From: Bacteroides sedimenti
GTDB lineage: Bacteria; Bacteroidota; Bacteroidia; Bacteroidales; Bacteroidaceae
Length of the DNA stretch: 64,000 nt
NCBI RefSeq assembly: GCF_040365225.1
Contig: NZ_AP028055.1
Location: forward strand, 124,001 to 188,000
Direction of reading: 5' to 3'
Positions within the stretch are counted from its first letter, which is position 1. Each line of letters opens with the position of its first letter. The notes beneath the pieces are model-generated. The model saw only the letters and a program-made list of their open reading frames with translations. It ran no database searches and was not told the origin of the DNA. Of this stretch, positions 9,396-18,144 are shown in pieces. The position numbers and the translations under genes are program-made.

Positions 9396-10550
9396 TTATT
9401 TAGAATTTAATGCTACAAAACCAATATAAAACATGCATACCAATAATAGCAGCAATGATGCCATTAACCCAAAACTATCGTTAAGAACTCCCATTAGAGG
9501 AGGAATGAGAGCACCTCCTGAAACGCCCATAATCATTAAAGCAGAGATTTCATTTGATTGTGACGGTTTATACTCCAATGCCAATGAAAAGATAATGGAG
9601 AATATATTCGAGAGAGAAAGACCAACTAATACAATCATCGAACACATCAACCACATTCCGTTAAACAACATTAGTCCCGTAAAACTAATAATGGCCAAAA
9701 CCATACTTATTTTAAAGAACGAACGTGATGCAATCTTTGCAAGAAGAATTGCCCCGACGAATGTTCCAATGGTACGAGCCGCAAAATAAAGGCTTGTGCC
9801 AAGTCCGGCTTCTTGAAGAGGAAGTTCAAGACGTTCCATTAATAACTTTGGAATGGTAGTGTTCAACCCCACATCTATGCCAACAAGGCAAAGTATTCCT
9901 AGAAACAACATGAAAATCTTTTTGTTTTTCATCAGTTTTAGAGTCGATACAAACGAGGCCTCTTCTCCCATTCCTTGTTTGCTTCCTTTAACAGCCAGCA
10001 AAAGCCAAATGATTGAGATTATCGAAATGATTGAATAGGCTATGAAAATCAGTTTCCAATCGCCAAACCATGAAGCTGCAATTCCAGCGATTATCGGACC
10101 CAGGAAAGATGATATTGCCTTGATAAATTGTCCCAAGGTGAGCACGCTCGTTACTTTGCTTTGAACAACAGTCTGAGCAACCATCGGGTTGAGCGATACC
10201 TGTAAAATGGTGTTTCCTATGCCAAGAAGTGCAAATGCAATGAGAATCATCACAAAGTCATAGAAAAACATCGGTATAAGCATTGCAATAGCCGTAATTA
10301 AAATCGAAACAACGACAACGTTTTTCCGGCCATGGCGCCCCATACAAATACCTGTAGGTATGGAGAAAAGAGCGAACCAAAGAAAAACCATCATGGGTAA
10401 AAGATTAGCCAATGAGTCTGATAGGGCAAAGTCCTTCTTTACATAATTGGTGGCAATTCCAACTACATCGACAAAGCCCATTACAAAGAATCCAAAAAGA
10501 ATGGGCAATATTGTCCTTTTCGTACTTGTGATATTATTTGTGTTCTCCAT
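9396..10550 (-). CDS. MFS sugar permease of the mannose operon
   Basis: The 384-residue protein has 12 predicted membrane helices and the major facilitator loop motif GRHGRKN between helices 2 and 3 (about 71-77). The gene shares a base with the upstream GH92 stop and is 2 bases before GH38. Its place between mannosidases and cytoplasmic mannose-processing genes suggests that it imports free mannose or small mannosides across the inner membrane. It resembles the proton-coupled sugar permeases of the FucP/NagP type in overall topology, but I cannot assign a subfamily by eye. Confidence 0.82.
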   Translation of the reverse strand: MENTNNITSTKRTILPILFGFFVMGFVDVVGIATNYVKKDFALSDSLANLLPMMVFLWFALFSIPTGICMGRHGRKNVVVVSILITAIAMLIPMFFYDFVMILIAFALLGIGNTILQVSLNPMVAQTVVQSKVTSVLTLGQFIKAISSFLGPIIAGIAASWFGDWKLIFIAYSIISIISIIWLLLAVKGSKQGMGEEASFVSTLKLMKNKKIFMLFLGILCLVGIDVGLNTTIPKLLMERLELPLQEAGLGTSLYFAARTIGTFVGAILLAKIASRSFFKISMVLAIISFTGLMLFNGMWLMCSMIVLVGLSLSNIFSIIFSLALEYKPSQSNEISALMIMGVSGGALIPPLMGVLNDSFGLMASLLLLLVCMFYIGFVALNSK

Positions 10551-12913
10551 TATTTAGAATATTTATCTTTAGGCTGATCGTTGAGATTAATCTCTAGTTT
10601 TCCACCCCTGACTATATCGGCAAAGGGGATATGTGTATCTGACAGTTCTTTGCCATTGAGCTTCATCGACCTGATATACTGATTTGTCTTACTATTGTTG
10701 ATTGTTTTAATCACAAATTCTTTGCCCGGGTAATATCTATCGTTAAGCTGAATCGTAATTTTGTCGAATAGGGGAGAAGCTATCTCAAAAGAGGGATTCT
10801 GGTCAGTCAATCCTTTAACGTCGAAAAGTCCCATTGAAGAGATAACATACCATGCCCCAAGTTGCCCCTGGTCTTCGTCCTGTCCGTAGCCATAGCCATG
10901 AATGCCATCTGTTCCATAGAACTTATTCAAGATGGAACGTACCCACTTCTGGGTGAGAGACGGTTTGCCAGCCTCGTTGAATAGCCATGAAATATGCAGG
11001 CAAGGTTGGTTGCCATGGTTATATAGAGTTTGCAATCCTGCAAACGCATCAATTTGGGTTCCTCCACCAAAGATCATGCCTTCAGAAACAGTAAAGATAC
11101 TATCGAGACGTTGGTTGAAAGCTTCTGCTCCAACTTTAGAAATCAAGCCCTTCACATCGTGAGGAACATAGAATGTGTATTGCCAGGCATTTCCTTCCTG
11201 AAAACCTCTCCACACTTGCATCGGGTTGAAGTTTTGAATAAAGGTTCCGTCTTTCTTTTTCGGACGAACAAAGTTTGTAGAAGGATCATAAAGTCTTTCC
11301 CACCCTTTGGAAAGATACATCAAAGAGTCATAATCCTTCATCTTTCCCTCTTTCTTAGACCATTGAGCTAATGCCCATGCACTATAAGAGTATTCAAGCG
11401 TATGTGAAGCTGAAAACATAAAGGATTCAAGTGGACCGTCGGAACTCTCTTCGAAAGGTACATATCCATATTCAGTAAAATACTTCGTATCTATTTTACC
11501 TGCGCCAAGAGGACGATCTTTTCCATCCAATTCGTTCTTAAGACATGCCTCATAAGCGAGTTTTAAATCAAAATCACGGATACCGCATTGGTATGCACCT
11601 GCAATTATTGTGGATAAAAGATTGGTTCCTACACCCGACACAAACCGGCTATTGGCCGTGCCATCCGAAAGCCATCCGGCATCTTTATACACCAAAAGAT
11701 GACTACTGATATAATCGGAATAATATTCCGGATATGCTAATGCCCAAAGCTGCGACAAATTCCATTGCGCACCCCATGCGGCATCGGTATTGTAAAGGTT
11801 ATGAATGGGTTTACCATTCTTTAAAGGGATTTGACCTGTGCTTCCGTCGTGGCGCGGATAAAATCCATTCGCATCGCTTGCAAGGCCTCTTCCTAGCAGA
11901 GCATGATAAAGACCTGTGTAGAACTTAACCTTATCGGCTTTGTCGGCGGTTTCCACTTTGATTCTTCCAAGATACTTTTCCCATGTCTGGTGCGAAATTC
12001 TCCTTGCCTCGTCAAAGTTGAGTTTGGATGCCTCGGTATCAAGATTAAACTTGGCGTTGGCAACCGATGTATAAGACAATCCGATTTTAGCTGTTATACT
12101 CTCATCCCGGGTTGTTTTGTAGTTTAGATAAAGTCCTGCTCCGATACCCGATGCTTCCTTCACATCTTTTTTGATGTTAGCACCATTAAAGGCTCCAACA
12201 GAAACAGGCGTTTTGTCTACTTTTGCATAGAAATAAAGGCGGACTGTTGCTCCGGGTTGATACTTCTTCACATATTCCGGCTCCGTTATTACCCAGCCTT
12301 CAATATCGCCTTGGGCGTTCATTTTCACGAATGCATCTTTCACTGCTCCACTTTCTCCCTGGCGATTGCCTATATCGAACAATATCCGGCTTGAATTGCT
12401 TGCAGGAAATGTAAACCTCTCGAAAGCAACGCGCGGTGTTGCGGTGAGCTCTGCTTTTATTCCATAATCTTTTAGTAAAACCGAGTAATAACCAGCTGTG
12501 GCTATTTCATCTTTTCTGTCGAATGTTGAGCGATAACCAATTCTTGTGGAATCGTTAACCGGTCCGGGAACCGTTCTCAACGCTCCGTTTGCCGGCATAA
12601 GCACAATGCCGCCCACCTGAAATTCATGAAGAACCGGGAATCCCTCAATAGAGTTGTCTCTATAATCGTATCCGGTAGCTTCCCATCCCCACTTATTTCC
12701 TAAATGAGCATTGGTGGCTGGTGCCGGTTTTGCCATTCCGAAAGGCATGGCTCCCGGGGTAAAATGAAACCATCGGCAATGCGCCGTACCTATTCGGGGC
12801 TCAACATACTGAGTCAATGATTGTGCCTTAAGAGTCTCTTTCCCGGGAATACAACCTATTATAAACAGTGATAGAACGAAAACGGGTAAAGATGTTATGT
12901 GTTTTAATTTCAT
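10550..12913 (-). CDS. GH92 family alpha-mannosidase, lipoprotein
   Basis: I place the start at the ATG at 12911-12913, giving a lipoprotein signal MKLKHITSLPVFVLSLFIIGC; the frame is open to an ATG at 12943, which would overlap the kinase gene by 8 bases. The protein (about 787 residues) opens with YVEPRIGTAHCRWFHFTPGAMPFGM, the GH92 N-terminal pattern, and has the C-terminal signature GNQPCLHISWLFNEAG and GQDEDQGQLGAW, which includes the acidic calcium/catalytic residues. GH92 enzymes are calcium-dependent, inverting exo-alpha-mannosidases that trim N-glycans and yeast mannan in Bacteroidetes. With GH38 it would release mannose for the permease encoded next. Confidence 0.93.
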   Translation of the reverse strand: MKLKHITSLPVFVLSLFIIGCIPGKETLKAQSLTQYVEPRIGTAHCRWFHFTPGAMPFGMAKPAPATNAHLGNKWGWEATGYDYRDNSIEGFPVLHEFQVGGIVLMPANGALRTVPGPVNDSTRIGYRSTFDRKDEIATAGYYSVLLKDYGIKAELTATPRVAFERFTFPASNSSRILFDIGNRQGESGAVKDAFVKMNAQGDIEGWVITEPEYVKKYQPGATVRLYFYAKVDKTPVSVGAFNGANIKKDVKEASGIGAGLYLNYKTTRDESITAKIGLSYTSVANAKFNLDTEASKLNFDEARRISHQTWEKYLGRIKVETADKADKVKFYTGLYHALLGRGLASDANGFYPRHDGSTGQIPLKNGKPIHNLYNTDAAWGAQWNLSQLWALAYPEYYSDYISSHLLVYKDAGWLSDGTANSRFVSGVGTNLLSTIIAGAYQCGIRDFDLKLAYEACLKNELDGKDRPLGAGKIDTKYFTEYGYVPFEESSDGPLESFMFSASHTLEYSYSAWALAQWSKKEGKMKDYDSLMYLSKGWERLYDPSTNFVRPKKKDGTFIQNFNPMQVWRGFQEGNAWQYTFYVPHDVKGLISKVGAEAFNQRLDSIFTVSEGMIFGGGTQIDAFAGLQTLYNHGNQPCLHISWLFNEAGKPSLTQKWVRSILNKFYGTDGIHGYGYGQDEDQGQLGAWYVISSMGLFDVKGLTDQNPSFEIASPLFDKITIQLNDRYYPGKEFVIKTINNSKTNQYIRSMKLNGKELSDTHIPFADIVRGGKLEINLNDQPKDKYSK

Positions 12914-12935
12914 AGTATTATGAGTTGTATATTTA

Positions 12936-14030
12936 TTAAACATTGAGATGGTTTAATGCATAAACATATGCCCCCATCGAAATTGAATGACTTGTTCCGT
13001 ATGGGCTAATCATAACGCCCACACGCTTCATTGGATCATAATCTATTTCTTTGTTTGTATCCGGAATTTTAATTTTTACACCTTCTCCTTTTGCAAAGAG
13101 TGCAAACTCCGAGTCATCGTCAAGATTAAAGGCTTTCATCTGCATTCGCGGAAGAACCGTTCCGTCCATCATCTCTATGTCTCCATTCAGTACCTTTATC
13201 ACCGACGGAATAATATATTTGGCCGCGCCTGTAAGACCTCCGCCAATCACTACCAATCCGTCAATTACGGTCAGTGCGGTTGCTATCGCATCGCCGGCTG
13301 CTTCCCCCAGCTTGCTGAAAGATTTCACAGCTGCTTCACGATCACCTTGTCGTTCTCCCTCGGCAATTTCGAATATCTCTTTTGGCGTTTTTTCTGATTC
13401 ATCTCCCGAAAGTTCGCGATATACTCTTTTCACAGCGCGGATGCTTACACTCTCTTCAATAATGTATTTCGGATATTCCGGATTGCGGAAACACCATACA
13501 TCTCCACCGGCGCCATTGTCACCCAGAAGTAGCTTTCCGTCAATCACTACACCGGCACCAAATCCTGTGCCCAGGGTGATGCCCAGAATATTTTCATATC
13601 TCTTCTTACTTCCCGAAATTTCCAGTTTTGAATTGATCAAAGGTAATGCTCCGGTCAGGGCTTCTCCGTAAGCAAACAGATTTCCGTCATTATTGATAAA
13701 TACCGGAATGCCGAATTTATCTTCCAGAAAAGGACCTAATGCGATTCCACCCCTGAATGAAGGGAGATTTGGAAGATCGCCAATGATGCCTTCTTTATAA
13801 TTGGCAGGGCCAGGGAAAGCGAAACTTATCGCGATAGGTGCGTGGCTCAATTGTGATTTAACTTCAGTGAATCCTGTCACCAAACTTTGCAGGCATTTAT
13901 CCAGATTATCCGCATTAGAGGGAAGAATGATTGGATTGATTATTTCCATTCCTCCACAAATAGCCGAGAAAACAAAATTTGTTCCACCGGCGTCCAGTGT
14001 CATAACCACGCGTTTGTCATCTTTATACAT
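12936..14030 (-). CDS. ROK family sugar kinase, probably for mannose
   Basis: The 364-residue cytoplasmic protein has the ROK N-terminal phosphate loop LDAGGTNF (about 12-19), a second domain with NNDGNLFAYGEA and TLGTGFGAGVVIDGKLLLGDNGAGG, and VIGGGLTGAAKYI near 250. The usual ROK zinc-binding Cys cluster is not obvious. It sits between mannose-6-phosphate isomerase and GH92, so the likely reaction is ATP-dependent phosphorylation of mannose to mannose-6-phosphate; glucose or fructose are also possible. The gap to the isomerase gene is 12 bases. Confidence 0.85.
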   Translation of the reverse strand: MYKDDKRVVMTLDAGGTNFVFSAICGGMEIINPIILPSNADNLDKCLQSLVTGFTEVKSQLSHAPIAISFAFPGPANYKEGIIGDLPNLPSFRGGIALGPFLEDKFGIPVFINNDGNLFAYGEALTGALPLINSKLEISGSKKRYENILGITLGTGFGAGVVIDGKLLLGDNGAGGDVWCFRNPEYPKYIIEESVSIRAVKRVYRELSGDESEKTPKEIFEIAEGERQGDREAAVKSFSKLGEAAGDAIATALTVIDGLVVIGGGLTGAAKYIIPSVIKVLNGDIEMMDGTVLPRMQMKAFNLDDDSEFALFAKGEGVKIKIPDTNKEIDYDPMKRVGVMISPYGTSHSISMGAYVYALNHLNV

Positions 14031-14042
14031 TCTTCAATTCTC

Positions 14043-15797
14043 CTATTCTTTAAATCGTATATAGGCCTTCAAAGTGCCACAATAATTCCCTTTTGATTGT
14101 CCGTGAGGACGAATGCTGTATTTGCCCACACAGGCCGGAACAATAAATGTTTCTGCATAATGAACAATGAAAGGTTCAAACTGGTTGTCAGGGCTTTCAA
14201 CAATCAGTTCGTCTCCTTTTATAACATTTATCACATTAACCCCGTTATGCGTATCGTGCTCTACTTTTTCAGTAAACCAATGGCGCCTTGTTTCTATGAA
14301 TTCATTCTCATGAAGTCCGGTTCTCTCTTCACTCCATCCTTCGCCGGTTGCAATTTGAGTCACAATATTTATAAGGTTTTCTTTCACAAACTCTGTCTGT
14401 CTTTCCCATTGAATGACTTGCGAACCATGTGTAATGTTTATGGGACGAGGAATTCCGTCGAGTCCTAAGCGTCCCCAATCCCACAGTTTAAAGGTAAAGA
14501 TACTTGGTGTTGCGCTTATTTCCAACACCATTGCCCCAGCTCCCGAACAATGAATTGTTCCGGCAGGAATCAAATAATGATCATGGGCTTTAGCCTCCCA
14601 TTTGTTTACGTATCTTTCAACATCAAAATCTTTTCCGGTCTCTTGTGCTTCATTGAGCGCTGTTATCATCTCTTCAGGATCGACCCCGGTTTTTAGTCCT
14701 AGATAAACAGTTGCCCCTTCATCGGCATCTAATAGATAGTAGCTTTCATCCTGGGTATATTCCATTCCAAAAGTGTCACGAATATATTGAGTGGTAGGAT
14801 GCACCTGAAGGCTTAAATTCCCTCCTCCCATTGTATCTAGAAAGTCGAAACGTATAGGAAAATCCTGTCCGAATCTGGCTTCCACGGGGGCACCAAGTAA
14901 ATTCCGTGTTTGATAAAAGACCAGGTTGTTGGAAGGCGTCTCGAATAGTTCACCATTCACCTTCAGATATAAACTGTTTTCTTCGGGTACGCAATCAAAG
15001 CACCATCCATAGTTTGCCTGATTCTTATCAAGACCGCAAACCTCTTTCATCCACTGCCCACCCCAAGGAGCGGGGTCGAAGAAGGGAACCACTCTAAATG
15101 GTTTATGAGCTGTCTTTTGCAAACCATTCTTCATGGTTTCGGCATCAATCATTTTTGGTTCGTCAGCCTTGTTGGTGTCAAGCCAGTAATCAATACGCCC
15201 GAATAGTTGCTTTTTTAGTTTATCGCAAATGTTCCAATCAATAAAATATCCACGTTTGTAGTGAGAGGATGGTTCTTCTTCCCTGTTATTAACACCCAAT
15301 CCATCAATCTCTTTCCTTCGTGAGCGCATTTGTATTTCCCAGCGTGCCATATCGGCATAAATCAATATGTCCGCATCTTTTGCCACTTCAATGGCTCCAT
15401 GACCATATACTATGATTATACCTTTTTGATCTTTCAGGTATGTTTGGATCACTTCTACTTTATTACTGTCTAAATAATCGTCATACGACAGGAAGTCTGT
15501 CTTATAGCCAAACAAACGGTCGTCTGTCAGAAAACGATGTGTCAATTGTTTGATTTGATCCTCCGATTTAAATAAGTCTCTGGTATCAACAAAAAGAGCC
15601 GCCCCCAAAGTCAGCAGAGCACTGGTGAGTTCGTGATGTAAAACACCTTGATAGCATTCCACCACGATAAGAGATCTCTCATCGGTAATCTTTGCATTTG
15701 CTTTATTCTTAATTTCCTTAAGAATTTCATCCCATCCTTTCCATATATTACCATGAATGGAAGTGGATGGAAATTTATCATAATTTGCTTTTCTCAC
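14043..15797 (-). CDS. Class I mannose-6-phosphate isomerase with N-terminal extension
   Basis: This first gene of the minus operon encodes 584 residues. From about 215 onward it is a cupin-type phosphomannose isomerase: PWGGQWM opens the domain, SLQVHPTTQYI gives the Gln and His zinc ligands, DESYYLL gives the Glu, and IPAGTIHCSGAG gives the second His. The enzyme interconverts mannose-6-phosphate and fructose-6-phosphate. Residues 1-210 form an extra domain resembling a nucleoside-kinase-like fold (VVECYQGVLHHEL, DILIYADMARWEIQMRSRR), but no GxxGxGK phosphate loop is present, so it may be a degenerate or regulatory module. The operon order (isomerase, kinase, GH92, permease, GH38, GH95-like) covers the full mannose pathway. 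Confidence 0.88.
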   Translation of the reverse strand: MRKANYDKFPSTSIHGNIWKGWDEILKEIKNKANAKITDERSLIVVECYQGVLHHELTSALLTLGAALFVDTRDLFKSEDQIKQLTHRFLTDDRLFGYKTDFLSYDDYLDSNKVEVIQTYLKDQKGIIIVYGHGAIEVAKDADILIYADMARWEIQMRSRRKEIDGLGVNNREEEPSSHYKRGYFIDWNICDKLKKQLFGRIDYWLDTNKADEPKMIDAETMKNGLQKTAHKPFRVVPFFDPAPWGGQWMKEVCGLDKNQANYGWCFDCVPEENSLYLKVNGELFETPSNNLVFYQTRNLLGAPVEARFGQDFPIRFDFLDTMGGGNLSLQVHPTTQYIRDTFGMEYTQDESYYLLDADEGATVYLGLKTGVDPEEMITALNEAQETGKDFDVERYVNKWEAKAHDHYLIPAGTIHCSGAGAMVLEISATPSIFTFKLWDWGRLGLDGIPRPINITHGSQVIQWERQTEFVKENLINIVTQIATGEGWSEERTGLHENEFIETRRHWFTEKVEHDTHNGVNVINVIKGDELIVESPDNQFEPFIVHYAETFIVPACVGKYSIRPHGQSKGNYCGTLKAYIRFKE

Positions 15798-16028
15798 TAT
15801 AATTGTTTTATCTATTATTTAGTTTTATTACCCCTTGTTTCCACCTATATCTTCCCACAATCTGGATAAGCCATGTTTCTTTTATGAAGAAGATTGCATC
15901 AGGAAACCAAACACAGGAAACGAATTCTTTTTGTACTATTTGTATTTTCAGACAAAAATATTTCATTTCAGTTGTATATACCATTACTTTTGCAGTGATT
16001 TACTTATACTATCTTACGATTTACTGAT
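15798..16028. promoter_or_regulatory. Divergent control region, mannose operon / araC-type regulator
   Basis: This 231-base gap separates the minus mannose operon from the plus AraC gene and should hold both promoters and the regulator's binding site. On the plus strand, TACTTTTG at 15985-15992 fits a -7 element, about 30 bases before the regulator's transcript start region; a weak TTTC lies at the -33 position. On the minus strand, TATTTTTG (complement of 15953-15960) fits a -7 element with no good -33, as expected for an activator-dependent promoter. I see no clear operator repeat. Confidence 0.4.
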
Positions 16029-16913
16029 ATGACAAAAATGAAAGAAGGTTTTAAAGGAGAAAGATTGGTTTCGTTGCCAGAAGAGATACTTAATAACTAC
16101 AAGAAGATTCCATTGATAAGCAATCTCTATATTCGTAAAATAGGATTCTTTCCTCATGTGAAATATCATCATATTCAAAAAGATAGAGGGTGCGATTATG
16201 CAATGCTTATATATTGCACAAAAGGCAAAGGATGGTATAAAATTCTAGGAAAAGAGTATATAGTAAATCAGAATCAATACATAATAATTCCTCCCGGAAT
16301 ACCTTATTCCTTTGGAGCCGACGAGATGGATCCATGGACTATTTATTGGTTGCATTTTCAAGGCAAACTGCAAGATCAGTTTTTTCCATCTTCGCCACAT
16401 CCGGTTACAATAGTTGCCAACGAGCATTCCAGATTGCAAGAAAGACTGAGCTTGTTTGAAGAATTATACAGCAGCTTCTCGATGGGATATATTAAGGAAT
16501 ATATGATTTATTCTTCGATGTGCCTTTATCAGTTTCTGGCATCGTTTGTTTATATCGAACAATACAGACATATTGCTACCCCATCACAGAAAACAGATTC
16601 TTTCTCTGCCCAGGTTATCCATTATATGAATGAATATATTCATCAAAAACTGACTCTTAAACAACTTGCCGGTTATTTTAAATATTCTACCTCTCACTTT
16701 TCAATGCTTTTCCAGAAAGAAACAGGGGTTTCTCCTATGGAGTATTTTATTCACCTGAAAATACAAAAAGCATGTGAGTGTATAGAGTTGACCCCTTTAA
16801 AGCTTAATGAGATTTCTGTTAAGTTGGGTTTTGAAGAACCTGCCTATTTCTCGCGTATATTCACTAAAATAATGGGAATGTCTCCAACGGAATATAGGAA
16901 AAGGAACCGATGA
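16029..16913 (+). CDS. AraC family transcriptional regulator with cupin sensor
   Basis: The 294-residue protein has an N-terminal cupin-like sugar-sensing domain (about 30-170; CTKGKGWYKILGKEY, IIPPGIPYSFGAD, WTIYWLHFQG) and a C-terminal AraC DNA-binding domain with two helix-turn-helix units (LTLKQLAGYFKYSTSHFSML and LNEISVKLGFEEPAYFSRIF). The ending GMSPTEYRKRNR is the classic AraC signature tail. It is divergent from the mannose operon and probably activates it in response to a sugar ligand. A second Met at residue 4 could be the start. Confidence 0.92.
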   Translation: MTKMKEGFKGERLVSLPEEILNNYKKIPLISNLYIRKIGFFPHVKYHHIQKDRGCDYAMLIYCTKGKGWYKILGKEYIVNQNQYIIIPPGIPYSFGADEMDPWTIYWLHFQGKLQDQFFPSSPHPVTIVANEHSRLQERLSLFEELYSSFSMGYIKEYMIYSSMCLYQFLASFVYIEQYRHIATPSQKTDSFSAQVIHYMNEYIHQKLTLKQLAGYFKYSTSHFSMLFQKETGVSPMEYFIHLKIQKACECIELTPLKLNEISVKLGFEEPAYFSRIFTKIMGMSPTEYRKRNR

Positions 16914-17138
16914 TATAAGGTTGTCCTGTTCTGAATAGAGTATATTAAGGATGGTTTGTTATTAAAAATGATATTATTTATGCAATAATATTAAGATTTC
17001 AGACTCAACAATGCATCCGCTTTAGCTTATAAAATCCGATTTTTTTGTGATCTATTATTGATACATAATTTTTAATGTATAAACCCTGAACATCTGGATG
17101 TTAATTTTTCATTTACTATAAATAAACCTGATGTATCT
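16914..17138. other. AT-rich gap before the PUL promoter
   Basis: These 225 bases after the AraC stop are AT-rich with no gene, no strong terminator and no repeat that I can see. Confidence 0.5.
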
Positions 17139-17169
17139 TTTGGAAGTATAAGAAAAACAATTACCTTTG
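17139..17169 (+). promoter_or_regulatory. Bacteroidetes-type promoter upstream of the PUL sigma factor
   Basis: TTTG at 17139-17142 and TACCTTTG at 17162-17169 are exactly 19 bases apart, a full match to the -33/-7 consensus. Transcription would start near 17176, leaving a leader of about 330 bases before the sigma-factor ATG at 17504. Confidence 0.7.
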
Positions 17170-17199
17170 CATGCAGAGTTGTTGAAAAAATATGTAAAT

Positions 17200-17225
17200 A
17201 TTATAGAATATGTACATTCTATAAT
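17200..17225. promoter_or_regulatory. Perfect 10-bp inverted repeat in the PUL leader
   Basis: ATTATAGAAT at 17200-17209 and ATTCTATAAT at 17216-17225 are perfect complements around the 6-base centre ATGTAC. It lies about 25 bases after the predicted transcription start, so it could be a repressor operator or a leader hairpin. A second, weaker hairpin is formed by TAAGCCA at 17344-17350 and TGGCTTA at 17363-17369 in the same leader. Confidence 0.5.
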
Positions 17226-17503
17226 ATAACTTAATGATAATATATTGCTACAAACGATTGTACTTGATAGTTTGTTGTCAATAACTTAATTTTATTTGTA
17301 CCTTCTTGCTACAAATCTAAAACTATAGACAAGTAAAGATTAATAAGCCACTTGAATTAACTTGGCTTAACCGATAAGATAAGACCAAAACGAGTAATAC
17401 ATTTGAATAAATTGCTAGCCAGGAATGAACATTCTGGTGTTACTTCGTATATAGCCGCTCAAAATAAATCGACTGAATTATTTTATATATATATCTATAT
17501 CTC

Positions 17504-18076
17504 ATGAACAAGCACAATAATATAGAATCCTTTATCTCCGGAAATATGGGCGCCTTTGAATCGCTTTATAATACGTATGTAGGAAAGATATTCAATTATA
17601 TAAATTCTTTTATTTATGATCCGGACATAGCGAAAGATATCACCCAAAATACTTTTCTTCAATTATGGGATTCGAGATCAAATCTAGATCCAAACGGTAA
17701 TATTGAAGGTTATATATACTCTATTTCTCGAAATTTATTGTTTCGAGAAATTCGTCGTTTAAATATTCACATGAATTACGCTATCCATGTTCAAGAAGAA
17801 ATGAAAGAAGAAGAAGAGTCGGGAATTGAAGAAAAAATTTCGCGCGACATGATTGAAGAACAGATTCTTTCATTGCTAGCTGAACTTCCGGAGTCACGGC
17901 GCAGAATATTTATGATGAGATGGAGTAATGGGCTTTCAAACAAGGAAATAGCTGAAAAATTATCCATTTCCGAGAAAACTGTTTCTACCCAAATTCATCG
18001 TACCGTTATCTTCTTAAAATCCAAAATCGGTTCAGCACTTATGACCGTTATTTCAATATCTTCTATAAATCTCTAA
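17504..18076 (+). CDS. ECF RNA polymerase sigma factor of the PUL
   Basis: The 190-residue protein has sigma region 2 at about 10-85 (FESLYNTYVGKIFNYI, DPDIAKDITQNTFLQLW) and region 4 at about 125-180 (LPESRRRIFMMRWSNGLSNKEIAEKLSISEKTV split over the helix-turn-helix). It is followed after 68 bases by a FecR-type anti-sigma and then by a SusC with an N-terminal signalling domain. This is the standard trans-envelope arrangement in which glycan binding by SusC relieves the anti-sigma and the sigma factor transcribes the susC operon. The long leader with an inverted repeat suggests extra control. Confidence 0.93.
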   Translation: MNKHNNIESFISGNMGAFESLYNTYVGKIFNYINSFIYDPDIAKDITQNTFLQLWDSRSNLDPNGNIEGYIYSISRNLLFREIRRLNIHMNYAIHVQEEMKEEEESGIEEKISRDMIEEQILSLLAELPESRRRIFMMRWSNGLSNKEIAEKLSISEKTVSTQIHRTVIFLKSKIGSALMTVISISSINL

Positions 18077-18144
18077 AATATTTCATTTTATTGTAATCCT
18101 TTTCTGGGGGTTGTGGATATATACTATAAACAATTCCTAAAAAT

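Noticed and set aside
13051..13671. A 206-codon plus-strand frame over the ROK kinase
   Set aside because: It is antisense to a well-supported kinase and its Ser/Pro-rich product has no recognisable feature.
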